64,000 bases of DNA, from positions 1 to 64,000 of the forward strand of contig JAGMBO010000082.1 of the NCBI GenBank assembly GCA_023129715.1, in the 5' to 3' direction. Position numbers and translations under genes: made by a program. Source of the DNA: Candidatus Eiseniibacteriota bacterium. Its GTDB lineage: Bacteria; Eisenbacteria; RBG-16-71-46; CAIMUX01; WJJG01. Positions 42,696 through 51,781 of this stretch are shown piece after piece; position 1 is the stretch's first letter; the number at the start of each line of letters is the position of its first letter. Below the pieces are notes generated by a model. The model searched no databases. It was not told the origin of the DNA and worked only from the letters and a program-made list of their open reading frames with translations.

Positions 42696-44174
42696 TCACG
42701 ATACGTCGTGAATCTCCCATGCTTCGCGACCCGATGCAACGCGCAGCATCTCCTCCTGGCGGGCGGCGAGGGTCCGCAGCGCGGCGACATCGATGACGCG
42801 CGGGGAGCGCGAGGTGTACTCGCGCAGCACGTGCACCGAGAGACGGGCTTCCTCGGCGGCCTTCTGGAAGACGAAGCCGTGCTTGATCAACGCCCGGCAG
42901 ATGGCGTTGACCCGAACGATCTGATCGTCGGGCAGAGCACTGAGGTCCTCGCATTTCATGCGCTGGAGCAGCGCGGGCAGGCGGACCGCATCGGCGTATT
43001 CGAGATGGGGCTCACGGATCGCCGCCACGGCGACGGCGCCCAAGGCGGCGGCGGTCTCGAAGAAGTTCTGGTCTTGGGTCGAGAAGGCATAGGAGGTCTC
43101 ACCGCTCTCCAGTCCGAGCAGGCCGAGGCACTCCTTACCGTCACCGCTGATCAGTGGGATCACCAGGGCGCAGTGGCTGTCGGACCAGAGCGGCCGGTGG
43201 ATCGTCTGCGGGCGGCGCGGGATGTCGGGAACGTACTGGATGCGGCAGGTCCGCAGCGCTTGTCCCCAGAGCCCATCGGCGGGTCCGAAGACGAGCTGGC
43301 CGGCGTGGTAGCGGGTGAGAAGTTCTTCATCGAGACCCCGGCCGGTCAAGGTCTCGACCACCATGCGGCCGGCGCTGCGGAAGTCACGCAACGCCACCCA
43401 TCCACGCCGCTCGCCGCGGGGAAGGTAGGGCAAGGTTGCATCGAGCAAACTCCGCGCGAGGATGCCGCGCGAGAGGGGCCGCGCGAGGCGCCGGGACAGG
43501 CGGCCCAAGTCGCGCGTGCGCAGCGCGGCGACGAAGGGATGGCCGATCGCTCCGGCAAAGGCGATCAGGAACTCGCAGAAGCGCCCCCCCAGGAGTTCGT
43601 CGCTCTCGATCGTCAGGATCCCGATTGCCTGGCGCGGACGCGCCTGGCCGCGGATCTCCGGGTCGAGCACCGGCACCGCGAGCTGCGCCTGCGCGCTCGG
43701 GTAGGCGGCGATCGCCGCCTGCTCCATCGCACCGATCTCGAGCTCGGTGGCGGGACGCAGCGGCAGCCAACGGTCCTTCTCGTCGTCACGGTCGGCCACG
43801 CGCCACTCCGCGCCGCTGCGCAGGGCGACCTTGCGCCGGGCGGCGCTCCATCCCATCAACCCCGTCGGGTGCTGCGAGTCCCCGGGGCCGACGTGCTGAA
43901 CGAAGCTCTGTAGCTCGTCGGGATCGGGTCGTCCCTTCAGGCGCAGGGGACGAAAGACGCCCTCGCGAGTATCGCGGGAGATCAGTCCCGCCGCGGCCCA
44001 CAGGTGCGGCGCCTCCGTCTGCACCGGGTCCATCTCCTCGAGCATCTTGATCAGCGTCTCGGCGAGCAGATCGAGGAAGGCGGGCAGATTGTCGATGCGA
44101 CCGTAGGCCTTCTGGGCGCGCTCGAAGAGGCGCAGCACGGGGGTGTCGAAACAGGGACGCTGATCATCAGTCAT
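42696..44174 (-). CDS. GAF-domain protein with possible C-terminal HTH
   Basis: ATG 44174 follows GAGGAA; residues upstream in frame are unconserved. The 492-residue soluble protein has an N-terminal helical region (RLFERAQKAYGRIDNLPAFLDLLAETLIKML), one or two GAF domains (ASP..PLRLKG..; QAIGILTIESDELLGGRF; and LVIPLISGDGKECLGLLGLES) and a C-terminal segment FVFQKAAEEARLSVHVLREYTS that could be a helix-turn-helix. Ligand unknown. It lies first in the que-glc string and may sense a signal for it, or it may act with the divergent two-component genes. Confidence 0.65.
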   Translation of the reverse strand: MTDDQRPCFDTPVLRLFERAQKAYGRIDNLPAFLDLLAETLIKMLEEMDPVQTEAPHLWAAAGLISRDTREGVFRPLRLKGRPDPDELQSFVQHVGPGDSQHPTGLMGWSAARRKVALRSGAEWRVADRDDEKDRWLPLRPATELEIGAMEQAAIAAYPSAQAQLAVPVLDPEIRGQARPRQAIGILTIESDELLGGRFCEFLIAFAGAIGHPFVAALRTRDLGRLSRRLARPLSRGILARSLLDATLPYLPRGERRGWVALRDFRSAGRMVVETLTGRGLDEELLTRYHAGQLVFGPADGLWGQALRTCRIQYVPDIPRRPQTIHRPLWSDSHCALVIPLISGDGKECLGLLGLESGETSYAFSTQDQNFFETAAALGAVAVAAIREPHLEYADAVRLPALLQRMKCEDLSALPDDQIVRVNAICRALIKHGFVFQKAAEEARLSVHVLREYTSRSPRVIDVAALRTLAARQEEMLRVASGREAWEIHDVS

Positions 44175-44508
44175 GACTTCCTCACTCCTATGGGGGCGGA
44201 CTGTACGTTGATGTTGGGTAGATCGGCGGATCGGTGTCAATTCCCAAGAGGCTCCGGCTGTGTCAAAGATGGACGTTCCCTGTGGCGAAAATTCACACAC
44301 CCGTGTATTCTCCCGTCGGCCGGCCGGGTAAGGCAGCCCGCTTGGCCGGGCGGAGAGGCCCGTATCCATGTTTGTGGCAGATAGTTACTGAACTGATCCT
44401 TCTCGGGAGCCCGCCTTGTCGAATTGGAACAAGACTTGCACCAAGAGCCGAGTGACAGGCTCGAGCCCCCGCAGCTCGGGTCGCGGCCGCGCGGACTGGA
44501 GGTGCCGG
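44175..44508. other. Divergent promoter region
   Basis: No gene in 334 bases between the divergent GAF and BamA-like genes. It holds an A/T-richer patch (gtggcgaaaattcacacacccgtgta at 44281) that is the likeliest promoter zone. Individual promoters cannot be placed. Confidence 0.45.
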
Positions 44509-45975
44509 GTGACAGGTTCCGGAAGATCATGGCGAAGACGTTCGAGCCTGCGGGTGCTCGTAGGGCTGCTCTTGGCCGCCGGCTCGGGGCAGGCCGCGAC
44601 CGCCGGCGCTGAGCGTCTCTTGGCTGCTCCGGCCGGAGACCGGCCGGCCATCCCGCCGGTCCTCGCGCAGTCCGCCCCCGCCCGGTCATCCTCCCCATCC
44701 CCGCCGGCTTGGCAGCCGATCATCGAGCAGATCGAAGTGCGTGGGAATACGCGCACGCCCGCCGGAGATGCGATCGTGGTTGCGGAACTGCGGGAAGGAG
44801 GCCCCGCCTCGGCGCATCTCATTCAGGCCGCCGCCGAGCGGCTGCGCCAGTCCCACCTCTTCCAGGAAGTCTCCGTCCACACGCGCCCGGGCAGCGCGCC
44901 GGGGCATCTGATCGTCGTCTTCGACGTCTCCGAGAGCCGCCCGAGCCTGCGACTCGGCGTCGGCTATGAGGACCTCTCCGGTTGGTACCTGATTCCGGTG
45001 CAGCTCAACCTCGACAATCTCTCCGGGCATGGCGAGCATTTCGACTTGAGCGCGCGCTTCGGCTTCCGCCTGCAGGGTCTCGTCCTCACCCACCGCCGCC
45101 CTTCGCTGACCGACCCCCGTTGCTTCTGGGAACTCGCCCTGCGTGCCGAGAGCCAGAATCGGATCTACTTCCATCGCGATGCCGAGATCTCTCATCGCGT
45201 CGGCGCCAGCGGCATCGATCTCGCGCTGGGCCGACCCGTGACCCGGCATGTGGCACTGACCGCGTGGGCCAGCTACGAGAAGCTCGAACCCGACTCCTCG
45301 GCGGAAGTCTACCAGGCCCAAGATGCCGAGGATCTCGAGAGCGGCGACAACCTCCCGTTCGCCGAGCTGCCACCCGGCGTGCAAGCGAGCCTCGCGGCGC
45401 GGACTCAAGGGCGCTTCGGCCTGGCCCTGGGCCTCGACACCCGCGAGTCTACCGGCGTGCGCCGGCGCGGCGTATGGGGACATCTCATGGGAGAGGCGAT
45501 CGTCGGCGAGGCGGGGGATTTCCAGCGCGCCGAGTGGGACCTGCGAGCCTATGCGCCCTTGCTCGAGCGCGCCGGGATCGCTGTGCGCACACGCCTCGGT
45601 GCGGTCTCTCAGGCGGCGCCCTTCTTCCAGCGCTACTACCTCGGGGGCCTCTACACCGTGCGTGGCTTCCCGAACCAATCGCTCTCGCCGGCCGACGGGA
45701 GCCTGCAGTTCGCCGTCGCCTCGGCAGAACTGCGCGCCGCCTGGATCGGCCCGCCCGACGATCCTCTCCTGACCGGGATCGTCTTCCTCGACTATGGCCT
45801 GGGATGGAACCATGGGCGCCCCGACCTCGCGGCGGGCGCCGCCAGTGTCGGCTATGGATTCCGCCTGCGTGTGCCTTGGATCGGGCGCTTCGGTCTCGAC
45901 ATCGGCCGGCCGGTAACCCCCTCCCCGGTGGACGAGGCGTTTCACATCAACGGCTCCATCGGGTGGAGCTTCTAG
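44509..45975 (+). CDS. BamA/TamA-like outer-membrane barrel protein
   Basis: GTG 44509 is set by GGAGG at 44498-44502. The 488-residue protein has a signal peptide (LRVLVGLLLAAGSGQA), one POTRA domain (about 66-150: IIEQIEVRGNTRTPAGDAIV, ESRPSLRLGVGYED at its end) and a C-terminal 16-strand-type barrel with YYLGGLYTVRGFPNQ (VRGF motif of lid loop L6) and a final aromatic IGWSF. True BamA has five POTRA domains, so this is a reduced Omp85 member, either a secretion pore or an insertase helper. It starts a string with DUF4390 and a two-component system. Confidence 0.82.
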   Translation: MTGSGRSWRRRSSLRVLVGLLLAAGSGQAATAGAERLLAAPAGDRPAIPPVLAQSAPARSSSPSPPAWQPIIEQIEVRGNTRTPAGDAIVVAELREGGPASAHLIQAAAERLRQSHLFQEVSVHTRPGSAPGHLIVVFDVSESRPSLRLGVGYEDLSGWYLIPVQLNLDNLSGHGEHFDLSARFGFRLQGLVLTHRRPSLTDPRCFWELALRAESQNRIYFHRDAEISHRVGASGIDLALGRPVTRHVALTAWASYEKLEPDSSAEVYQAQDAEDLESGDNLPFAELPPGVQASLAARTQGRFGLALGLDTRESTGVRRRGVWGHLMGEAIVGEAGDFQRAEWDLRAYAPLLERAGIAVRTRLGAVSQAAPFFQRYYLGGLYTVRGFPNQSLSPADGSLQFAVASAELRAAWIGPPDDPLLTGIVFLDYGLGWNHGRPDLAAGAASVGYGFRLRVPWIGRFGLDIGRPVTPSPVDEAFHINGSIGWSF

Positions 45976-45977
45976 CC

Positions 45978-46688
45978 ATGGGGCACGGCGCGCGCATATG
46001 GGGACCGGGCCGGCGCGCGCGGTGGCCGCGGCGGAGGGAGGTACGCGCCGCGGTTTTCATGGTCCTGCTCATGGGAAGCCGGTTCGCCTCGGCTGGCGGG
46101 AACGCACCCGCTGGAGACGCCGCTATTCTGGCCGTGGAACCGGCGCGCCGCGACACTCTGCTGGTCTGCACGCTGCACACCACTGGGCTTCCCGACGCCC
46201 GCTCGCGCGAGACGATTGCCAGTGGATTGCCATCGGCGCTCGTGATCGCCTTCAGCCTGCAGGACGCCGCCGGCGGGGAACTCGCCGAGACGCGCATCCA
46301 AGTCCGCGTCGAACCCGATCTGCTTGCCGAGGCTTTTCTAGTGCGCACCCCGTTTCTCGACCTGCGGGCGCAGTCGCTCGATGAGCTCGCCACCCTGCTC
46401 GCGCACCTCGGCCCCTTGCCGGTCTTGCCCCTGCGCGACGTCGATCCCCGGCAGGTCGTCCGTTTGCAGACCCGCCTGGCGATCCACCCGCTGGCGCCCG
46501 CAGAGATCGAGCGCGTCCATGCGCTCTTCGGCACCAATCGGGCCGGCGGGCGCGAAAACCGCCAGGAGCGCTCGGTCGGCATCGGCACCCTGGTGCGCCG
46601 CCTGCTGGGCAGCGAACCGGATGAGGCCTGGATCAGCGAGCAGACTTCCCGCGCCTTCCGCGCGGACACCCTCGGAGAGGCGCCATGA
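45978..46688 (+). CDS. DUF4390 protein, exported
   Basis: ATG 45978, two bases after the barrel gene; 236 residues with a signal peptide (AAVFMVLLMGSRFASA). The body reads LVIAFSLQDAAGGELAETRIQVRVEPDLL, AEAFLVRTPF and LDELATLLAHLGPLPVLPL, the profile of DUF4390 proteins that commonly precede an NtrY-like kinase. It ends overlapping the kinase gene (ATGA-type). It is probably a periplasmic partner of the kinase; function unproven. Confidence 0.65.
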   Translation: MGHGARIWGPGRRARWPRRREVRAAVFMVLLMGSRFASAGGNAPAGDAAILAVEPARRDTLLVCTLHTTGLPDARSRETIASGLPSALVIAFSLQDAAGGELAETRIQVRVEPDLLAEAFLVRTPFLDLRAQSLDELATLLAHLGPLPVLPLRDVDPRQVVRLQTRLAIHPLAPAEIERVHALFGTNRAGGRENRQERSVGIGTLVRRLLGSEPDEAWISEQTSRAFRADTLGEAP

Positions 46689-48235
46689 ACCGCCTGCGGC
46701 TACAGCTGATCGGGGTCCTGATCCTCGTCGCCCTCCTTCCGGCGTTGCCCGCGGCTTGGATGACCCACGCGCTGATCGCGCGCGTGCTCAACCCGATCCT
46801 CGCTCCCGAGATCACCGAGGGTGCCAGCGCGGGCCTCGCCTCGACCCGTGAGTTGCTGCGGCAGGATGCGGACCGAGTCACCGCGGAGATCCTCTCGGGC
46901 GCCGGGGGCGATACGCTCACCACCCGGGAGATCGCCGCCCTCGATGGGCGCGAGCAGGCCTCGCTCGCCGCCATCGCCGCCAACGCCGTGCCTCCCGATC
47001 CGGACGTGGCGGGGCCCCAGATCATCGTCCCTCCGCAACCCATCGAACTGGGAGGCCGCCCCGTCTGGGCCACCCGCGTGGTCCGCGCGGGAGAACCGGC
47101 CGCCTGGATCGTGCACCCGCTGCCCGCCGAGTTGGAGCGCCGCGCCAAGCTGATGACCGGCAACATCCGACTGATCGAGACGCTGCGGCGCGAGCGTGGG
47201 GCGGTCGTGCGCAGTCTGGTGGGCACCTTCGTGCTCGTCTACGGTGCGATCCTCGTGCTCGTTCTCTTGGGCGGACTCTTGCTCGCCTCGCGTCTCGCCC
47301 GTCCGGTCACCGCGCTGGCTCACGGCATTCGGGCGGTCGCCAGCGGGGACCTACAGACCCGGGTCAGCGCGACGACGCGCGGAGACATGGGGCGCCTGGT
47401 GACCGACTTCAATGGCATGGTCGCGCGCCTGCACTCGCAGCAGCAGCAACTCCTGCGTCTGGAAAAGCTCGCCGCCTGGCGCCAGATGGCCCGTAGTCTG
47501 GCCCACGAGATCAAGAACCCCCTGACGCCGATCCAGCTCGCCGCGCAACAGACTCGCGACGCCTATCGCGGCGACGATCCCGAATACCGCGCGCTGGTCG
47601 AGGAAGGCACCGGGATCATCGAGGAGGAGGTCACCGCCCTGCGTAATCTGGTGACGAGTTTCTCCCAGTTCGCCCGCCTGCCCGAGCCGCAGATGAGCCG
47701 CGTCGCCCTCGATGAAGTCCTCACCGAGATTACCGGGCTCTATGGCGCCGAGCGCGTGTGTCTCTCGCCGCCGGCTTCCCCGGCGGATCCCGGCGTCACC
47801 CGCGCCCACCTGCGCTGTGACCGCGAACAGATCCATCGCGCCCTGATCAACCTGATCAACAACGCCCACGAAGCTCAGGAGACCGTCGGGTGTCCAGACC
47901 CGATCGCGATCTCCAGCGGTCGCGACCAGGCGGGGAACCTGACCATCGCGATCGCCGACCGGGGACCCGGCGTGCCCGCCGCCGATCGCCGGCGGATTTT
48001 CGAACCCGACTTCACAACGAAGTCCGGGGGCATGGGACTCGGTCTGGCGATCGCCGAGGCGACGATCGCCGCGCATGGCGGCAAGCTTGCCGTTCACGAT
48101 CGGGAAGGGGGCGGCGCAGTCTTCACGATCACATTCCCGGAGGCGGCTCCCGAGGAGAACGATCCCGATCACGGTACGACTCGGGCAGCACCGGATGAGC
48201 GGGCCTCCAGCCCGGACCGCGGAGGAGAGCGATGA
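46685..48235 (+). CDS. NtrY-like sensor histidine kinase
   Basis: Starts at ATG 46685, overlapping the DUF4390 gene. The 516-residue kinase has two membrane helices (about 7-30 and 178-204) around a periplasmic sensor, a HAMP domain, the phospho-acceptor motif SLAHEIKNPLTP (His274), and an ATPase domain with NLINNAHEA (N box), DRGPGVP (G1) and GMGLGLAIA (G2). It phosphorylates the adjacent NtrC-like regulator. The stop overlaps the next start by four bases. Confidence 0.93.
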   Translation: MNRLRLQLIGVLILVALLPALPAAWMTHALIARVLNPILAPEITEGASAGLASTRELLRQDADRVTAEILSGAGGDTLTTREIAALDGREQASLAAIAANAVPPDPDVAGPQIIVPPQPIELGGRPVWATRVVRAGEPAAWIVHPLPAELERRAKLMTGNIRLIETLRRERGAVVRSLVGTFVLVYGAILVLVLLGGLLLASRLARPVTALAHGIRAVASGDLQTRVSATTRGDMGRLVTDFNGMVARLHSQQQQLLRLEKLAAWRQMARSLAHEIKNPLTPIQLAAQQTRDAYRGDDPEYRALVEEGTGIIEEEVTALRNLVTSFSQFARLPEPQMSRVALDEVLTEITGLYGAERVCLSPPASPADPGVTRAHLRCDREQIHRALINLINNAHEAQETVGCPDPIAISSGRDQAGNLTIAIADRGPGVPAADRRRIFEPDFTTKSGGMGLGLAIAEATIAAHGGKLAVHDREGGGAVFTITFPEAAPEENDPDHGTTRAAPDERASSPDRGGER

Positions 48236-49692
48236 AGCCGCGCATCCTGATCGTCGACGATGAGAAGAACATCCGCCGCACACTGGCGATGATCCTGCGC
48301 GGGGCCGGCTACGCGGTGCGTGAGGCGGCCTCGGGCGAAGAGGCACTCTCGTTGCTCGCCGAGGCGCCGAGCGAGGTCGCCCTTCTCGACATCCGCTTGC
48401 CGGGACAGGATGGGATCGAGACCTTGAAACAGATCCGCGCCCAGCATTCTGAATGTGGTGTGATCATGATCTCGGGACACGCCACCGTCTCGGCCGCAGT
48501 CGAGGCGACGCGTCTGGGAGCCTTCGATTTCCTCGAGAAACCGCTCTCACGGGACCGCGTTCTGATCGCCGTGCGCAATGTGTTCCAGATGACCAGCCTC
48601 GGCGAGCAGGTCGACCGCTACCGGCGTGACGAGGCGCAGCGCCGGGTGATGGTCGGCACCGGTCCGGCAATCGAGGCCTTGCGCGGGCAAGTCGCCAAGG
48701 TCGCCCCGACAATGGCCACGGTTCTGATCACCGGCGAGAGCGGCAGCGGCAAGGAGCTCGTCGCCCGCTTGATCCACGAGCAGAGCCGTCGCGCCGGGGG
48801 GCCATTCATCAAGGTCAACTGCGCGGCCATCCCCGAAGAGCTGATCGAGACCGAGCTCTTCGGCTGTGTTCGCGGCGCCTACACCGGCGCCGACCGCAGC
48901 CGTGACGGCAAGTTCCTGCTCGCCGACGGGGGCACGCTCTTTCTCGATGAGATCGGGGACATGAGTCTGCGGGTGCAGTCGAAGGTCTTGCGCGCGCTGC
49001 AGGAAAAGGAGATCGAGCGCGTCGGCGACTCCCATGTCGTCCGTATCGAAGTGCGCGTAATCGCCGCGACGAACAAGGATCTTCAGGCGGAGGTCGCCGC
49101 GGGGCGCTTCCGCGAAGATCTCTTCTTCCGCCTCCATGTCGTGCCCCTCGAGGTCCCGCCGCTCGCGGCGCGCCGCGAGGACATCCCGCGCTTGGCCCAT
49201 CACTTCCTCGAGCTCTACGCGCTGGAGAACGATCTGCCGCGCAAGAGCCTGGCGCCCGAGACCCTCGCCCTCCTCGAGACGCGCGCCTGGCCGGGGAACA
49301 TCCGCGAGCTGCAGAACCTGATCGAGCGGCTCGCGATCCTCGGTGAGGGACCGACGATCACCGCCGACGACGTGCAGCGGCTTGATCCCCGCCCCCCCCG
49401 CGCGCGCGCTGCGCCGGGACGTGGCACCCGGGAAAGCCGTGCCGCCACGGATGACCCGACTCCCAGCGAGGCTGCGCTGACGCCCGAGGAGCTTCGGGCG
49501 GCGGGCGGGCTCGTTCAGGCGCGCCGGGATTTCGAACGCCGCTGCATTAGCGCCTGCCTCGAGCGCACCGGCGGGAACATCTCGCAGGCGGCGCAATGGC
49601 TCGGCATCGAACGCAGCAACCTGCACAAGAAGATCCAGGCCTATGGACTGGACCCGCGCGCGACGCGGGCAACAGAAGCGCCGGACGACTAG
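48232..49692 (+). CDS. Sigma-54-dependent response regulator (NtrC family)
   Basis: The 486-residue protein has a receiver (ILIVDDEKN, ALLDIRLPGQDG with Asp53, KP at 102-103), a AAA+ domain and a C-terminal Fis-type helix-turn-helix (GGNISQAAQWLGIERSNLHKK). In the AAA+ domain are Walker A GESGSGKE, Walker B GGTLFLDEIGD, and RFREDLFFRL. The sigma-54 contact loop reads GAYTGA rather than GAFTGA, preceded by FGCVRG. Tyr at this position is tolerated in some activators. A Pro/Arg/Ala linker of about 45 residues precedes the HTH. Target promoters would be -24/-12 type. Confidence 0.93.
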   Translation: MKPRILIVDDEKNIRRTLAMILRGAGYAVREAASGEEALSLLAEAPSEVALLDIRLPGQDGIETLKQIRAQHSECGVIMISGHATVSAAVEATRLGAFDFLEKPLSRDRVLIAVRNVFQMTSLGEQVDRYRRDEAQRRVMVGTGPAIEALRGQVAKVAPTMATVLITGESGSGKELVARLIHEQSRRAGGPFIKVNCAAIPEELIETELFGCVRGAYTGADRSRDGKFLLADGGTLFLDEIGDMSLRVQSKVLRALQEKEIERVGDSHVVRIEVRVIAATNKDLQAEVAAGRFREDLFFRLHVVPLEVPPLAARREDIPRLAHHFLELYALENDLPRKSLAPETLALLETRAWPGNIRELQNLIERLAILGEGPTITADDVQRLDPRPPRARAAPGRGTRESRAATDDPTPSEAALTPEELRAAGGLVQARRDFERRCISACLERTGGNISQAAQWLGIERSNLHKKIQAYGLDPRATRATEAPDD

Positions 49693-49714
49693 AGTTCCGG
49701 CGCACGGAGGGATC

Positions 49715-50461
49715 ATGAGCACGCGCACAAGCACAAGCGAGAGACCCCCTGAAGAGATCATGAGCAGGCCCGCAAACGCGGGACGAGCAGTTCGCGGGAG
49801 GGTCACCCGGCCGGTCCATGCGCTCCTGGTTGCCTTCGCCGCGATCCTGATCGGCAGCCTCCCCCTCGCGGAACCCAGCGCCGCCGGGACCGAAGGGGCC
49901 TGGGCCCAGGACCGCGGCTTCTCGCTGGGACTCCAGTTTCAGACGAACGTGATCGGCGCGGAAGATCCGAGCGAAGAGGTCGATCTGAATGACATCTGGC
50001 TCGACGAGACCGGCGGCGGCTGCACCCTCTATCTCGGGTACACCTTCGTGCCCTCCTTCTGTCTTCGACTGACCCTCGGTTCCGCCCGCCACGAAACCAC
50101 CCGGGATGCGGTCGAGGCCTTCTACAACACGGTCGCGTTAGAAGCCCACTGGCGGTTCCTGCCGCAGGAGCGCGCGCGCCCCTATGTCTACGGCGCGCTC
50201 GGCGGAGCGGTCTTCAATCTCGACACCGAGCGGTATGACAGTGAGACCTCCGGCGGCATGGCCGGCCTCGGCATCGGTCTGCTCTACAACGTGACGCACC
50301 GCCTGGTCATCGACTTCAACACGCGTCTCGATCTGATCAACTGGGACGCGGTCAACGTGACCTACCAACTGCCCGGCGGAGGAGAGGTCGGCATCAAGGA
50401 CCCAATCGACGACGAGGGCAGCGCCTGGCGGTTCCAGCTCGGGCTGGCGTGGGAGTTCTAG
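49715..50461 (+). CDS. Small outer-membrane beta-barrel protein
   Basis: ATG 49715 has GGAGGG four bases upstream. The 248-residue product has a signal peptide (HALLVAFAAILIGSLPLAEPSAA), then alternating beta-strands (LYLGYTFVPSFCLRLTLGSARHE, ARPYVYGALGGAVFNL, GGMAGLGIGLLYNVTHRLVIDF) ending in WRFQLGLAWEF with the terminal Phe of outer-membrane proteins. It resembles the OmpW/OmpA-barrel class of eight-strand porins. It may be the output of the two-component system. Its last 68 bases overlap the NTPase gene on the other strand. Confidence 0.8.
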   Translation: MSTRTSTSERPPEEIMSRPANAGRAVRGRVTRPVHALLVAFAAILIGSLPLAEPSAAGTEGAWAQDRGFSLGLQFQTNVIGAEDPSEEVDLNDIWLDETGGGCTLYLGYTFVPSFCLRLTLGSARHETTRDAVEAFYNTVALEAHWRFLPQERARPYVYGALGGAVFNLDTERYDSETSGGMAGLGIGLLYNVTHRLVIDFNTRLDLINWDAVNVTYQLPGGGEVGIKDPIDDEGSAWRFQLGLAWEF

Positions 50462-51116
50462 AGTCGCCCGCTTCGGGAATCCGCCAGAGCCGATGACCCG
50501 GGAGGGCAAAGGCGCGGGCGACGCGATCGACAAGCGCCGGGCGCACGACCAGAGTGAGGATCACCGGCCGGCCGAGCAGGCGACGCAGCGGCTCGGCCAA
50601 CCCGCCGCCCTGGAGTTCCCAGGGGCCGATCTCATCGACGAAAACGATGCGGGCGCTCTCCGCGGCGCTCCCCAGTGCTTGGCGGGCCAACGCGAGACCG
50701 CCGGGCATCATGGAAAAGCGACCGACGTGACCGGCAGGCGGACGACCGACACCGCTTCCGGGCGCAGGCGGACGACCGGCACCGCATCCGGACGGGTGAC
50801 CGGTGCTGTTCGCGGGCGCGCGCTCACCAATCCATTGGGCCGAGCGACCGGCCTGATCCCCGAACGAATCGCGGCGCGCCAGCGGCCGGTGGCCCCCGGA
50901 TGCCACATCAACGACGTCATAGCCGATCGTCTCGCCCGCCGCCACCACGCGGAGAGCGACGATCCCTCCGACGCGCATTCCGCGCCGCTGCAGGGAATCG
51001 GCGGCCTGCCGGCACGCACGGCTCTTCCCGACCCCGATGCCCCCGGTGACGAGAACCGCTGCGGCGCGCCGATCGACTAGACCAGCCAGTAACTCAGCAA
51101 GGAAAGGACCAGACAC
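50394..51116 (-). CDS. THEP1-like nucleoside-triphosphatase with repeat insert
   Basis: GTG 51116 overlaps the preceding membrane-protein gene by 40 bases. The 240-residue protein has a P-loop LVTGGIGVGKSRA and the family Walker B VFVDEIGPWEL, followed by LTLVVRPALVDRV and a basic tail that overlaps the barrel gene. THEP1/NTPase_1 proteins hydrolyse NTPs. A Gly/Pro-rich insert (about residues 105-132, RPPAPGSGVGRPPAG) comes from two 30-bp repeats. Coupling to the membrane protein suggests a joint function, perhaps an uptake system. Confidence 0.75.
   Translation of the reverse strand: MSGPFLAELLAGLVDRRAAAVLVTGGIGVGKSRACRQAADSLQRRGMRVGGIVALRVVAAGETIGYDVVDVASGGHRPLARRDSFGDQAGRSAQWIGERAPANSTGHPSGCGAGRPPAPGSGVGRPPAGHVGRFSMMPGGLALARQALGSAAESARIVFVDEIGPWELQGGGLAEPLRRLLGRPVILTLVVRPALVDRVARAFALPGHRLWRIPEAGDSRTPTPARAGTARRCPRRRLGP
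50734..50793. repeat. Two 30-bp repeats inside the NTPase gene
   Basis: gcaggcggacgaccg-type units at 50734-50763 and 50764-50793, ten residues each, in frame; a decayed third begins after them. Confidence 0.85.
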
Positions 51117-51781
51117 AGCATCGTCCCTGCACCTAGGTAGAGCGGCCGCCAGCGACGCACGCCCCCCAGCGGAACCAGGCCGGCCACGAGCGCGGCCACC
51201 CCACCGAACAGGACCGCCATCGGGCCGAGCGAACCGAGGAGCCCCAACCATCCGGCCGGCGAGAGCGTCCAAGCGGGGTAGGCCATCCCAAGGCTCTCGA
51301 TCACACTCGGGGGCGGATAGAGCCACCGGCTGGCGGCGACCGCCAGGATCATGAAAAGCAGGGTCTGCAGCCCGCCGGCCAGCGAGCCGAAGAGCGCGAA
51401 GCGCGCGGGCGTGAGCGCGGATCGGGCGAGCAGCCAGCGGGCGATCAGGGCGAAGGCAGCGCCCTGGGAGAGAATCGAGAAGAAGGGGGTCATGACCATC
51501 GGCACGGCGACCGGCATCCCATAGATCGCCGCCGAGCAGAGCTTCAACGGGGCGGCGACGGAGGCCAGCGCCAGCGGCGCCCAGGAGCGCCCCGTCGCGC
51601 GCACCGCGATCGTGCACAAGCCGCCGGCAAAGAGCAACATTACGCGACCGGCGTAGGTCGGCGGAAGAACGAGATGGAGCAGGCCGCCGACCAGCGCCTC
51701 GCCCGCGCCCCAGAGCGAACCGAAGCAGAGCAGCATCCAGAACAACGCGCGATCGTGATTGGCCGAAGGTCTGTCACGCAT
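51077..51781 (-). CDS. Integral membrane protein, unrecognised
   Basis: ATG 51781. The 234-residue protein has about six membrane helices (LFWMLLCFGSLWGAGEAL, AGRVMLLFAGGLCTIAV, LALASVAAPLKLCSAAI, FFSILSQGAAFALIARWLL, LQTLLFMILAVAAS, LGPMAVLFGGVAALVAGLV) and short loops. I do not recognise a family; size and helix number are reminiscent of ECF-type S components. It overlaps the NTPase gene downstream and the repeat ORF upstream. Confidence 0.65.
   Translation of the reverse strand: MRDRPSANHDRALFWMLLCFGSLWGAGEALVGGLLHLVLPPTYAGRVMLLFAGGLCTIAVRATGRSWAPLALASVAAPLKLCSAAIYGMPVAVPMVMTPFFSILSQGAAFALIARWLLARSALTPARFALFGSLAGGLQTLLFMILAVAASRWLYPPPSVIESLGMAYPAWTLSPAGWLGLLGSLGPMAVLFGGVAALVAGLVPLGGVRRWRPLYLGAGTMLCLVLSLLSYWLV

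Noticed and set aside
44375-44390. Sigma-54 promoter (tggcagatagttact)
   Set aside because: The -24 half fits, but the -12 TTGC element does not, and the distance to the barrel gene gives no support.
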